Shown: positions 22,329-30,253 of the stretch, piece by piece
Layout of the letters: every line of letters begins with the position of its first letter
Numbering within the stretch: position 1 is the stretch's first letter
Origin: CAZDIO01 sp964505555
GTDB taxonomy: Bacteria; Bdellovibrionota_C; UBA2361; SZUA-149; CAZDIO01
Assembly (NCBI GenBank): GCA_964505555.1
Contig: CAZDIO010000112.1
Span: forward strand, 1-40,892
Length of the DNA: 40,892 bases
Direction: 5' to 3'
Made by a program: the position numbers and the translations under genes
Notes under the pieces: generated by a model
The model's input: only the letters and a program-made list of their open reading frames with translations
Told to the model about the DNA's origin: nothing
Databases searched by the model: none

Positions 22329-24737
22329 TTAGTCTAATTTACTTAACAGGCCAGTACTTTGGTAACATCTTTTTAGTAGATAGAACCTGGCTTTCTTTCC
22401 GCTCTCAGCGTGGTACCTTCTTTCACATTTAAAACCGTGTGTCTGACTGAGCATCCTTCCAAGCTGCTCAGGTGAGGGCATCCTGTCCACGGCTTGCTCG
22501 TCTTGAAGGCTTTTCTTAACATCCTCCAGCAATACGTTCATAGGTTCCCACGTGGGATCTGGCCCTTTAGAGAAAATCCGTTCCACAACTCCTTCTACCT
22601 TAAACTGCTCGTGTCGGTATTCTGTAGCTGCAATCAGTGTTTCTTCCGGGTACACGATTCTATTTTGAATCGAACGAAATCCTTCTACCGCCCACCTCAA
22701 AATCCCAGGCGCCTCGCGGCTTGTCATTTCGCGTATTTCCGCCTCTTTTGCCGCCGATTGTGTGAACATCCTATTGTAATTTATTAAACAAATTCGTCTA
22801 ATTATGCCTTCGCTTTCTGCTTCCACTTCAGGCACTTGGTTACACCCGATATGTATCTTTGCTCGGTTAGCGATATCTCGTTCTTCGTCGTACAGGTTAC
22901 GTGCAGGGATCTTAGCCGAAGTCAGCTGCTTAATGGTGCCCTCGTTCCATTGGGTGTTAGTGTCTAAGTCATCGAGAATCGCTACCCTTTTACCGGCTAT
23001 TTTAGCTCCAAGCCTGTTAAATTCTTGCTGCATGGCCTTCTTTGACTTTGATAGTGTTGATGCCGCTATGCGTGCCGAGTATTGCCCTCCTAGCATTCCA
23101 AGTGTGTCTAGAACTTTTGATTTGCCATTACAGCCGCCTCCAGCGTGCACAAAGACCTTTTGTTCATCGATTGACCCTGAGAGGGTATAACCAAAAAGCT
23201 GCTGCATAAAGGTAACCATAGCCCCAGGATCGTCATTCTCAGCGAACAACTCAGCTACAAAGTTCTCCCACCAAGGACATTCAGCTGTGGGATCCCACTT
23301 CACGCTTGTTTGGTGCAAAAGATAATCCTCAGCACGTGCTTGGGACAGCTTCAAGGTTCGCATGTCTAGAACACCATTTGAGCAGTAAAGCAACGTCGGT
23401 TCATTATCGAACGTAGAAGTGTCTTTTCGCACTATGCGATCAGTTTCAATTATTCGATTAATGGTCCCTGCAACAAACTGGTGCGAGGCGAATCTAAACT
23501 CAGCCGCTTGTTTTTTGTTGGCGTTAAATTCTCCGTCAGCGTCAAGGCACAAAGTTTCAACGAACAACGGATCATGCAGCATGTCGTAGCTGATATCCGT
23601 AGCGAATCCAGAAATAAGTTCTCTGCTATGCTTTTGTGGCCTCCAGACATTCCCTTGGCTCTCATCAAAGGCATAAAGAGTGCTTCCCGCGCGTACCATC
23701 ATGTGCCCGTATCGCTGCAGCACTCTTTCAAGTGCCGCCATGTGCGTAAATCTGTTCTCTTTTAAGTCTGGTGCCTCATAGTCGTAGCTAAATTCAGCTG
23801 GCACAATTGGTGGCAGTTTTGAAAGCACCTTATCTAAGTTCTCTTTTTGCTTCTCCCGTACACTTTCGGCCCTCAAATATGCCGAATGCGCCGTTTTTTC
23901 TACTTCCATTCTATCTAATGGCGGTGTAAAATTCTCATTAAATTCTATTGCATACTGCATTGCTCTAGGCTCATCCATTTCACGATTAGCTTTAACCGTG
24001 CTGTAAACTGCAGTAAAAAGCGCACTATTACGCCCAGTTTGTGTGAAAACAGCAGCGCCTTCTTTTAAGTGCCCGTTGCCTTCGCGCACCATTTTCATCA
24101 AAGTTTTTCTTTCTTCGCGTCTTTTCTCATCTGCCTTTTTGTGGTACTCTTCTATCCACGGAAACACCGACAAAATATTTGCGTCATCAAGTTCTGCGCC
24201 TTCTAAGTCTAAATATTTTATTGTCGGTAAGAATGAAGTCCCGTCTTTGCAGACTCTTTCAACGCCTGGTACTCTTATCGTCTTAGTGATTTGTGCGAGG
24301 TTATAATCCCCTGAAAAGTAGCATGCTAGCGCCAGTTGATATTTCTGCCACTGATCTAAACTTACTGTCGGAGATATTCGCCAGTATAAGTGGTAGCGAC
24401 CTGGAGAGGATTCCACGATACACGACGGCTGGAATTCGTGCCGCAGTGATCGGATCTCCTCGACAGGAACAATTCGATCAAGGTCAACGCACAGTACCCG
24501 CGCAGATTCTATATGAGCTGCTCTCCGGCCCTTCCCATTCGTGCGATTTAGCGTTACGTGCGCTGTCGGCTTATCTAGAGAACTAAGATAGTTAGGAAGC
24601 TCTTCTAGTGAAAGTGTTACCGTGCCGTGGCCTTTTAGCGGCTCTTTAGAATGCTGATCCAGAAAGCAAAATGTGAAAACGCTTTCAGTCGGATCTAAGA
24701 AGTGGAGAAATTGTTCGACTTGTGATATATCGTGCAT
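22329..24737 (-). CDS. P4-alpha/D5-type primase-helicase
   Basis: An 802-residue replication protein. Residues ~1-180 form an archaeo-eukaryotic primase-like domain of RepB type (TLNRTNGKGRR, VLCVDLD with Asp85/Asp87, SSPGRYHLYW, RVPGVERV). A D5_N-like segment follows (~440-500, SNGVLDMR, then WDPTAECPWWENF). The SF3 helicase core has Walker A GGGCNGKS (533-540), Walker B VAILDDLD (585-592) and motif C HIGCNQVP. ATG 24737 has AGGA five bases upstream. Together these domains lay down primers and unwind at an origin, as in phage P4 alpha. The adjacent iteron region is the natural target. No truncation. Confidence 0.92.
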   Translation of the reverse strand: MHDISQVEQFLHFLDPTESVFTFCFLDQHSKEPLKGHGTVTLSLEELPNYLSSLDKPTAHVTLNRTNGKGRRAAHIESARVLCVDLDRIVPVEEIRSLRHEFQPSCIVESSPGRYHLYWRISPTVSLDQWQKYQLALACYFSGDYNLAQITKTIRVPGVERVCKDGTSFLPTIKYLDLEGAELDDANILSVFPWIEEYHKKADEKRREERKTLMKMVREGNGHLKEGAAVFTQTGRNSALFTAVYSTVKANREMDEPRAMQYAIEFNENFTPPLDRMEVEKTAHSAYLRAESVREKQKENLDKVLSKLPPIVPAEFSYDYEAPDLKENRFTHMAALERVLQRYGHMMVRAGSTLYAFDESQGNVWRPQKHSRELISGFATDISYDMLHDPLFVETLCLDADGEFNANKKQAAEFRFASHQFVAGTINRIIETDRIVRKDTSTFDNEPTLLYCSNGVLDMRTLKLSQARAEDYLLHQTSVKWDPTAECPWWENFVAELFAENDDPGAMVTFMQQLFGYTLSGSIDEQKVFVHAGGGCNGKSKVLDTLGMLGGQYSARIAASTLSKSKKAMQQEFNRLGAKIAGKRVAILDDLDTNTQWNEGTIKQLTSAKIPARNLYDEERDIANRAKIHIGCNQVPEVEAESEGIIRRICLINYNRMFTQSAAKEAEIREMTSREAPGILRWAVEGFRSIQNRIVYPEETLIAATEYRHEQFKVEGVVERIFSKGPDPTWEPMNVLLEDVKKSLQDEQAVDRMPSPEQLGRMLSQTHGFKCERRYHAESGKKARFYLLKRCYQSTGLLSKLD

Positions 24738-24773
24738 GAGATTCCTGGATTACAGACCGGCCTGCGCAGTGCT

Positions 24774-24810
24774 AAAGCCGTTTAAAGAGAAATCTTTAAG
24801 CGGCTTTTTT
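24774..24810 (+). terminator. Strong hairpin with T-run (plus direction)
   Basis: AAAGCCG with TTTAAAGA pairs with TCTTTAA and CGGCTTT (small bulge), and the 3' arm runs into TTTTTT on the plus strand. It would stop rightward transcription, for example readthrough from the DUF6876-like gene. On the minus strand it overlaps the last codons and TAA stop of the 24796-25035 gene and lies 36 bases before the primase start, where it may modulate coupling. Confidence 0.65.
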
Positions 24811-25035
24811 ATTCAAAGTACCGGCTCTAGTGACAACGTAACCATGTTCCTCTTGGTTGTAGCCGCCAAGATACTGAATTCCTAAGCAGATAAGGCCGCG
24901 AATTATATGCGCAGGATGCATTCCTGTTTCTTCGCAGAAATCCCAGACAATGTTTTCTTCGTGAATCCCTAGTTTGGTGCTGAAAAGCCCTTCTCTAGCA
25001 GAACTGACCAAAGCTTTTTTCTTTTTTGCTTTCAT
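24796..25035 (-). CDS. Small basic protein upstream of primase-helicase
   Basis: A 79-residue protein starting MKAKKKKALVSSAREGLF; ATG 25035 with AGGA nine bases upstream is preferred to upstream in-frame codons. A helical segment LGIHEENIVWDFCEETGMHPAHIIRGLICLGIQYLGG resembles the short helix pairs of ribbon-helix-helix or CopG-like DNA-binding proteins, though no complete motif can be fixed. As the first gene of the minus-strand primase operon it could regulate replication or copy of the origin. It has a Lys-rich start and a basic-hydrophobic end. Confidence 0.7.
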   Translation of the reverse strand: MKAKKKKALVSSAREGLFSTKLGIHEENIVWDFCEETGMHPAHIIRGLICLGIQYLGGYNQEEHGYVVTRAGTLNKKAA

Positions 25036-25154
25036 GAGTAGAATTCCTATGATATTCCTTACGGTGCGGATTTTAAAAGTACGGCGAATAAAAGAATCTG
25101 TCAATTTAAAATCTTTGCTTTTCTGCTTCTAGATGCTTGCTTAATTCTTTTATC

Positions 25155-25197
25155 AATGTTAAAGATTGATGAGTACTACAAAGTACGCATTAACATT
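25155..25197. repeat. Nested inverted repeat in divergent intergenic region
   Basis: Outer arms AATGTTAA (25155-25162) and TTAACATT (25190-25197) enclose an inner GTACT/AGTAC hairpin (25173-25186). The 199-bp gap between the small minus-strand gene (25035) and the plus operon (25235) otherwise shows no convincing promoter hexamers. A regulator-binding operator or a transcript-end structure is possible. Confidence 0.55.
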
Positions 25198-25234
25198 AAA
25201 AAGTAAAACAACACATTAAAATAAAAGGCATAAC

Positions 25235-25570
25235 ATGTTCAAAAGAACGCAAGAAGAATGGAAGCAAATTTGTTTAAACTGGCAAAATAGCGGAGAAACG
25301 CAAGAAGCGTGGTGCAAAAGAAACGGCATTCCATACGGTTCTTTTTGCGGTAAGAAAAGCGCGATTTTAGGAAGCACTCGCTACAAAGATAGTAAGAAAA
25401 CCGCAGCAGCAAGAACTAGCTTCGTTCAATTCAGTCCGACTAACTCAAGCAAGATTGAAATCTGCCTTAACGGTTCAGGCGCTAAAGTCTGCATCGACAG
25501 AAACGACAAAGAAGCACTTAACACAGTGCTTGCAACTTTAATGAGCCTTGAAGCAACTACGGAGAAATAA
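25235..25570 (+). CDS. IS66 TnpA-like accessory protein (orphan)
   Basis: A 111-residue protein opening MFKRTQEEWKQICLNWQNSGETQEAWCKRNGIPYGSFCGKK, the layout of IS66 family TnpA (Orf1): EEW, an SGxTQEAWC helix-turn-helix motif, and a GIPYxSF segment. A variable basic middle leads to FVQFSPTNSSKIEICLNGSGAKVCI, the strand-rich C-terminal part also typical of this family, and a final NTVLATLMSLE. It is followed directly by a TnpB-like gene but not by the TnpC transposase. It may be a domesticated regulator. Leader AAAACAACACATTAAAATAAAAGGCATAAC provides an AAGG site. Confidence 0.72.
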   Translation: MFKRTQEEWKQICLNWQNSGETQEAWCKRNGIPYGSFCGKKSAILGSTRYKDSKKTAAARTSFVQFSPTNSSKIEICLNGSGAKVCIDRNDKEALNTVLATLMSLEATTEK

Positions 25571-25948
25571 ATGAGAGCATTTAAAATAAACAGCAAAGCC
25601 AAGATCTACGTGTATCCGGTTCCAGTGAATATGGGGTGCTCATTTCGAGGGCTAACCAAGCTAGTAGAGACGAACCTATCGCACAACTCACGGGATATCT
25701 GGGAAAAAGATAACGCTTCTAGCGGAAATTTATTTGTGTTTGTTAACAAAAAGCTTAACTACACAAAGATTCTTTTCTGGGAGTCTCACGGTTGGTGCAT
25801 TTTTGCGAAAAGACTGCCAGAAGCAACATTCGATATTGACTTAGACGATACATCTACGCTGAATCTTGTTGGCATGCAGCGGCTAGTCGATGTTGTTGTA
25901 CAGAATGGAAAGGCTGAAAAACCTTCCAAGCTAAAGAAAGCGGCGTAA
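25571..25948 (+). CDS. IS66 TnpB-like protein (orphan)
   Basis: A 125-residue protein with the IS66 TnpB (Orf2) plan: KIYVYPVPVNMGCSFRGLTKLVE (family usually IYL...DMRKGFDGLAALV), then SGNLFVFVNKKLNYTKILFWESHGWCIFAKRLPEATFDI (family FVFRNRRxDRLKLLxWDGxGFxLxxKRLExGxF), then a helix with VGMQRLVDVV. The key DMRK motif reads NMGC here, so wild-type function may be lost or altered. Its ATG abuts the TnpA-like stop. No TnpC or IS66 terminal inverted repeats are seen, and a phage gene follows at once. Confidence 0.75.
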   Translation: MRAFKINSKAKIYVYPVPVNMGCSFRGLTKLVETNLSHNSRDIWEKDNASSGNLFVFVNKKLNYTKILFWESHGWCIFAKRLPEATFDIDLDDTSTLNLVGMQRLVDVVVQNGKAEKPSKLKKAA

Positions 25949-25995
25949 GAGTTTAAGCTTCATTTTCGTGATTGGCGTCGATGTATGGAGAGTAT

Positions 25996-26472
25996 ATGAA
26001 AAAAATTGTAATTAATTCTTGTTTCGGTGGTTTTGGTTTGTCACCAAAAGCAATTGAGCGGTATGCGGAGCTTCAAGGGCGTAAATGCTATTGGTTTAAA
26101 GGAGGATTAGAAAACGCTAGCGGAACAAAATACACGCCTATGATACCTACAGGTAAGGAAATGTTCGGGTTTATAGCTTTCGATATTCCAAACCCTAATG
26201 AGGTTTTCGCAGACAAGAAACCTTGGCATGAAATGTCACTAGAAGAAAAAAAAGAACAAAATGCTTTGTACACAAAACATTCTTTTTACAACTCAAGCAT
26301 TTCACGCGATGACCCCTTACTTGTCCAAGTGGTCGAAGAACTCGGGTCAAAAGAAGCAAGCAGTTGGGCCGCCGAGTTAACAGTGGTTGAAATCCCAGAC
26401 GATGTTGAATGGGAAATCTCCAAATACGACGGCAGTGAAAGAGTGTGTGAAAAGCACAGGAGCTGGGCGTGA
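25996..26472 (+). CDS. Conserved phage protein (VINSCFGGFGLS type)
   Basis: A 158-residue protein. The start is ATG 25996 (MKKIVINSCFGGFGLSPKAIERYAELQG) with GGAGAGTAT just upstream; an upstream in-frame TTG has no site. The N-terminal pattern VINxCFGGFxLSPxAxxxYAxL recurs in many phage proteins of unknown function, often annotated as nucleotide-metabolism or early proteins without proof. A charged middle (DKKPWHEMSLEEKKEQN) and C-terminal WAAELTVVEIPDDVEWEISKYDG follow, the latter also a common ending in this family. Its stop overlaps the next gene's GTG start (GTGA). Confidence 0.82.
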   Translation: MKKIVINSCFGGFGLSPKAIERYAELQGRKCYWFKGGLENASGTKYTPMIPTGKEMFGFIAFDIPNPNEVFADKKPWHEMSLEEKKEQNALYTKHSFYNSSISRDDPLLVQVVEELGSKEASSWAAELTVVEIPDDVEWEISKYDGSERVCEKHRSWA

Positions 26473-26924
26473 GTAACGACGAATGGGAAACACCTCCTTG
26501 GCTCTTTGACAAGCTCAATGCGGAGTTTCATTTTGAACTAGACGTAGCCGCCAGCAGAGAGAACCATAAGCTTCCGCGCTGGATCGGACAAAAGGAAAAC
26601 GGGCTAGTTGCTCCGTGGGGAAAAGTCAATTGGTGCAATCCTCCATACAGCGATCAAATGCCGTGGGCTAAGAAAGCCTTAATAGAAACCGAAAAAGGTA
26701 ATACTACAGTAATGCTCTGCATGTGTGATACGTCAACGCAGTTTTTTAAGTTCTGTGCTCTTGCTGCCGATGAGGTTCGGCTGCTAGATCGCCGTGTACA
26801 GTTTGTCGGTGCTACTTCCCCAGCGCGTTTTGCATCAATGATCGTTGTGTTTAGGCCGCCAGTGCGCTGCCCGACAATGCAGGGAAACGCAATAATTTCT
26901 GTTGTGTCTTATAGAGAGGACTAA
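26469..26924 (+). CDS. Phage N6-adenine DNA methyltransferase (Dam-like)
   Basis: A 151-residue protein starting at GTG 26469 overlapping the upstream stop. MSNDEWETPPWLFDKLNAEFHFELDVAAS is the start of phage Dam-type methyltransferases. The catalytic motif is NPPY (57-60), followed by WAKKALIETEKGNTTVMLCMC and VRLLDRRVQFVG; the last block is the target-recognition-side region of this family. It transfers a methyl group to adenine N6, protecting phage DNA from restriction or timing replication and packaging. Slightly short for the family, but complete from the TPP motif to FRPP. Confidence 0.9.
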   Translation: MSNDEWETPPWLFDKLNAEFHFELDVAASRENHKLPRWIGQKENGLVAPWGKVNWCNPPYSDQMPWAKKALIETEKGNTTVMLCMCDTSTQFFKFCALAADEVRLLDRRVQFVGATSPARFASMIVVFRPPVRCPTMQGNAIISVVSYRED

Positions 26925-26926
26925 AA

Positions 26927-27154
26927 ATGCACTGGCTATTTTTCGACGGAGTAATAATGTGCTGCGAAACTGGAAGTTACTTTAAATTGTATGAAAACAG
27001 AATAAAACACTTCGTTGCAGGCGTGGTTACTGCTGCCGATTTTGGCGATTATGGATTCGCTGGAAAAATACACGAAGAAGAATTCGTCACAGAAGCTATG
27101 GCAATAGAGAAGTTTGAACACTTAAAAGACTATTTAAAGGCTAGGACATTATGA
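26927..27154 (+). CDS. Small hypothetical protein
   Basis: A 75-residue protein starting MHWLFFDGVIMCCETGSYFKLYENRI, two bases after the methyltransferase stop. It has a hydrophobic Cys-containing N-terminus, a mixed middle (HFVAGVVTAADFGDYGFAGKIHEEEF) and a helical end (IEKFEHLKDYLKARTL). No motif known to me. It sits between a methyltransferase and a GroES gene in a tightly coupled operon; its stop overlaps the GroES ATG as ATGA. The function is unknown. Confidence 0.72.
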   Translation: MHWLFFDGVIMCCETGSYFKLYENRIKHFVAGVVTAADFGDYGFAGKIHEEEFVTEAMAIEKFEHLKDYLKARTL

Positions 27155-27444
27155 AAGTACAACCAATGAACGGATTTTGTGTAATACGTGTAGGCCCGAC
27201 TGCTGACAGAACTGCCGGTGGCTTGTACATTCCAGACAAGGCGAAAGTAAGGCCACAAATCGGAACTGTTGAGGCGTGTAGTTTGCCTTGGGAGTCTGTC
27301 CAAGGTGTTATGCTCACCTCGCAGCTAAAAGTCGGTATGAAGGTGCTCTTTAACCGCTATGCCGGTGAAGCGGTTGACTCAAGTGATGCTGGGCTGTTGA
27401 TGGCAAAAGAAGTAGATATCATCGGACAAGTGACAGAAGAATGA
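27151..27444 (+). CDS. groS: Phage-encoded co-chaperonin GroES
   Basis: A 97-residue Cpn10-family protein. MKVQPMNGFCVIRV is the first strand pair; the mobile loop GPTADRTAGGLYIPDKAKVRP (~14-34) carries the GroEL-binding GGLYIP tripeptide; then QIGTVEACS, KVGMKVLFNRYAGEAV, and the C-terminal KEVDIIGQVTEE, as in GroES. It would heptamerise and cap host GroEL, helping fold the capsid or other large virion proteins, as Gp31 does for T4. No GroEL is present in the window. ATGA overlap with both neighbours. Confidence 0.93.
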   Translation: MKVQPMNGFCVIRVGPTADRTAGGLYIPDKAKVRPQIGTVEACSLPWESVQGVMLTSQLKVGMKVLFNRYAGEAVDSSDAGLLMAKEVDIIGQVTEE

Positions 27445-27752
27445 ACCGTAGACACTTCTTACTCATGTTGGGTATCGGTGCTGCAGCTGCTAGCACGACA
27501 GTTTACTTTGACATGGGTAAGAACTTATGGCGGCAAGAAAATTCTTTATTGCCTTTTTCTTACATGGAAGATCTAAGGCAGTGCTACCGCTACCAAGATA
27601 GATTATACGTTGTAGGTACTGATTGGCACAATTCCGATCCTTTTATGTACGCAAGAGCTAAAGCGAATGGAGACGTTTACACTACAGCGACTGGTTTAGA
27701 AATAGTTGAAATAGATTGGGGGGTTTACGGTGAAGCTAGTAATCCCACCTAA
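27441..27752 (+). CDS. Small protein with twin-arginine signal
   Basis: A 103-residue protein starting MNRRHFLLMLGIGAAAASTTVYFDMGKNLWRQ. The RR-H-F-L motif and following hydrophobic Ala-rich segment form a Tat-like signal, with possible cleavage after ASTTV or as a membrane anchor. The mature part has SYMEDLRQCYRYQDRLYVVGTDWHNSDPFMY and DVYTTATGLEIVEIDWGVYGEA. No enzyme family is clear; a FDMGKNLW-like phrase appears in phage proteins of unknown role. Exporting a folded protein during infection would be unusual. It overlaps the helicase start by 23 bases. Confidence 0.78.
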   Translation: MNRRHFLLMLGIGAAAASTTVYFDMGKNLWRQENSLLPFSYMEDLRQCYRYQDRLYVVGTDWHNSDPFMYARAKANGDVYTTATGLEIVEIDWGVYGEASNPT

Positions 27753-29019
27753 CCTTTCTCTCCTGTCGTTCCAAGAAACGGCAGTAAAGCAGATGCTTAG
27801 TTTTTTGCGCCACAACAAAGGGTGCTATAACGCTTGCGAGATGGGTTTGGGCAAAACAATACAAACTATTGTCACTTGCAATACGATGGGTTTTAGCAAG
27901 ATTCTCATCATATGTCCGGCAATTATGTGCCTTGTCTGGCAAAACGAGATCAAAAAATGGAGTATAAACGACAGAAAGTACACTGTGCTTTCTTACAACA
28001 AAGCAGTACAAGCTAGGAATCTAGAATGGCTTACATCGGGCACATGGGACTGCTTAATTCTCGATGAAGCGCACTATGTCAAATCAACGAAAGCTAAACG
28101 CACTAAAACTGTTCTTAACAAGATCTGGCCGTGCGCTACGTATCATATCGCTCTATCTGGGACTCCTTTTACTCGTTCAGTGGTTGACGGGTACACATTG
28201 TTTCATAAGTTCAACCCTACTGCTTTTCCTGAGTACATGCCCTTTTGTTATCGTTACGCTTATGTGAAAAGAACTCCGTGGGGAGATAAGTTTTTTGGAG
28301 TTAAGCATGCTGAAGAACTGCAAGCTATTATTAGAAACTCTTTCTACGTACGCTACAGAAAAGATGAAGTGCTTAAGGACTTACCGGACAAACGATTTAC
28401 ACGAATTAGTTTGCCCTCTTCTTTTGCGGTCAAACCTACGGAAGACGAAAAAGCAACTCTTAAAGAAGCAATTGATGCTATCAAGGCTAAAGTAGAGCGC
28501 GGGGAAACTATTCCGGTAGTGCCTACAGCAGTCGCGTCGATAAAACGCCTGCAAGGAGTGAAAAAGGTTGCTCCAATAGTAGAGTTTGTGCAAGACTTGT
28601 TAGACCAAGAAATACCAGTCGTACTTTTCGCCTATCATAAAGAGGTAATAAAAATATATGAAGAAGCGTTTAAAAAAGAAAAGCCAGCAGTCATTACAGG
28701 CGACGTATCAAGTAACACTCGGCAATCCGCAATCGAAGATTTTCAGTCCGGGGCAACAAACCTATTTATTGGTCAATTTACCGCAGCTGGAGTCGGGATC
28801 ACACTTACAAGATCAAGTACAGCGGTTCTTTCGGAAGTGGAATGGAGTCCCGCAACCATCGGACAGGCTGTTGATAGGCTCCATAGAATCGGCCAGCGGA
28901 ATGCAGTTAACGTTTACTATTTTGCCGTTGAAAAAAGCATCGACGAAGACATCATCGAAGTAGTCATGAATAAGGCCAGAGATTTTGCGAAAGTTTTAGA
29001 AAATACGGTAGCAGCGTGA
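27730..29019 (+). CDS. SNF2-family DNA helicase/ATPase
   Basis: A 429-residue SF2 enzyme. Start GTG 27730 has a GGGGGG run seven bases upstream. Motif I CEMGLGKTIQ (Walker A ~37-43), motif Ia CPAIMCLVW, motif II LDEAHYVKS (DEAH ~112-115), motif III ALSGTPFTRS, motif IV region VVLFAYHK, motif V GVGITLTRSS, and motif VI QAVDRLHRIGQ with the two Arg. This order defines SNF2/RapA-like ATPases common in phage replication modules with DUF2800, DUF2815 and family-A polymerase. It probably remodels or translocates on DNA during replication or recombination. It has no added DNA-binding domain. Confidence 0.92.
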   Translation: MKLVIPPNLSLLSFQETAVKQMLSFLRHNKGCYNACEMGLGKTIQTIVTCNTMGFSKILIICPAIMCLVWQNEIKKWSINDRKYTVLSYNKAVQARNLEWLTSGTWDCLILDEAHYVKSTKAKRTKTVLNKIWPCATYHIALSGTPFTRSVVDGYTLFHKFNPTAFPEYMPFCYRYAYVKRTPWGDKFFGVKHAEELQAIIRNSFYVRYRKDEVLKDLPDKRFTRISLPSSFAVKPTEDEKATLKEAIDAIKAKVERGETIPVVPTAVASIKRLQGVKKVAPIVEFVQDLLDQEIPVVLFAYHKEVIKIYEEAFKKEKPAVITGDVSSNTRQSAIEDFQSGATNLFIGQFTAAGVGITLTRSSTAVLSEVEWSPATIGQAVDRLHRIGQRNAVNVYYFAVEKSIDEDIIEVVMNKARDFAKVLENTVAA

Positions 29020-30233
29020 CAGAAGAAACAAAAGAACATTCAGAGCGTGAGCATGCTCCCCTTGGCGGTTCTTCCGCTCATAGGTGGGCCAATTGCACCA
29101 TGTCAGTAGTGCTATCTAGAGATCTCCCGAAAGAGCCGGCGAGTGAAGCGGCTTTAGAAGGAACTGCAGCGCATGAAGTAGCTGAGATTTTTCTTACTAG
29201 GTTCTTGCATTACAAATTGACTGGTGAGGATCTTCCGTGGCACGAAACAACGCCAGAATTAGAAGCCGCAGCAAAAGATTATATCGATGTTGTCTGGAAA
29301 TCCGTTTTACACGAAGCAATCACAGGAAAAGCCTATGGACTCGAAGATCAATTTACACTCGAAGCTAAACTGGGCATGTATGGTTTTATTGACTTTTGGG
29401 CTGTGTATATTGATGACCGCGGAAAGAGAGTCGGGGTTGTTGTGGACTTCAAATATGGATTCGTTGAAGTCGAAGCCGAGAAAAACGCGCAGCTTGCATT
29501 CTATGCCTGCGCAATGCGTGAAGAGCTTACTCGTGCCGGAAAAAATCTTGATTACGTGCGGGGAGTAATTTTCCAGCCGAAAGTAGAACCTTCTTATAAA
29601 GAAGTAAAATTTACCGCAAAACAGCTAGACACGTGGCGAAAGAAGTTCTTCAAAGCCGCTGAAGAAATCTTTGTTAAAGAAAAACCAAAGTACAAAGTAG
29701 GCGACTGGTGTGGATTTTGTCCAGCTAAAGCTATATGTCCGAAGTACGTGAAAGAAGCGCAATCAAAAACAGCGCTCATGCTTGTAGACCCAGAAGCTGA
29801 CTTACAATCTCTGCCAGCACCAGAAAAGTTAAATGACGAAGCATTAGCAAAGATTGTTCTGCATGGTGACATGGTAGAAGAGTTCATTTCTGCTTGTCGT
29901 AAGTACGCACTTGCGCGTGCTAGGAATGGGAAGAGATTACCTGGAACGAAGCTTGTAGAAGGTAGCTCTAGAAGAAAATGGAAAGAAGACATTAACGAAG
30001 TAGCAAGGGTATTAAGTGCTAACGGTGTTGATCCTTGGGAAGAGAAACTAATAGGATTAGGAGAAGCAGAAAAAGCGATATTGAACGCTGTGCCTGGATG
30101 CACAAAAAAAGATGCCAAAGAACTAGTTTCATCGCTTTGTGACTCGACAGTTGCGCCTATTCTGTTAGTATCAGAAGACGATCCACGGCCAAAGTTAAGT
30201 ATTGGTGTGGATATGCTAGACGTAATTGAATAA
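29016..30233 (+). CDS. DUF2800 family PD-(D/E)XK-type nuclease
   Basis: A 405-residue protein with GTG start overlapping the helicase stop (GTGA). Hallmarks: APLGGSSAHRWANC near residue 15, EGTAAHEVAE, then GFIDFWAVY...VVVDFKYGF with the acidic/Lys nuclease triad, QLAFYACAM helix, and a Cys cluster WCGFCPAKAICPKY (~230-245) like the Fe-S-type end of Cas4/AddB nucleases. Family members accompany SNF2 and DUF2815 genes. Likely a DNA exonuclease in replication-recombination. The C-terminal ~120 residues are helical, with a VARVLSANGVDPWEEKL segment typical of DUF2800. Confidence 0.88.
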   Translation: MTEETKEHSEREHAPLGGSSAHRWANCTMSVVLSRDLPKEPASEAALEGTAAHEVAEIFLTRFLHYKLTGEDLPWHETTPELEAAAKDYIDVVWKSVLHEAITGKAYGLEDQFTLEAKLGMYGFIDFWAVYIDDRGKRVGVVVDFKYGFVEVEAEKNAQLAFYACAMREELTRAGKNLDYVRGVIFQPKVEPSYKEVKFTAKQLDTWRKKFFKAAEEIFVKEKPKYKVGDWCGFCPAKAICPKYVKEAQSKTALMLVDPEADLQSLPAPEKLNDEALAKIVLHGDMVEEFISACRKYALARARNGKRLPGTKLVEGSSRRKWKEDINEVARVLSANGVDPWEEKLIGLGEAEKAILNAVPGCTKKDAKELVSSLCDSTVAPILLVSEDDPRPKLSIGVDMLDVIE

Positions 30234-30253
30234 ACAAAATAAGGAAACATAAA

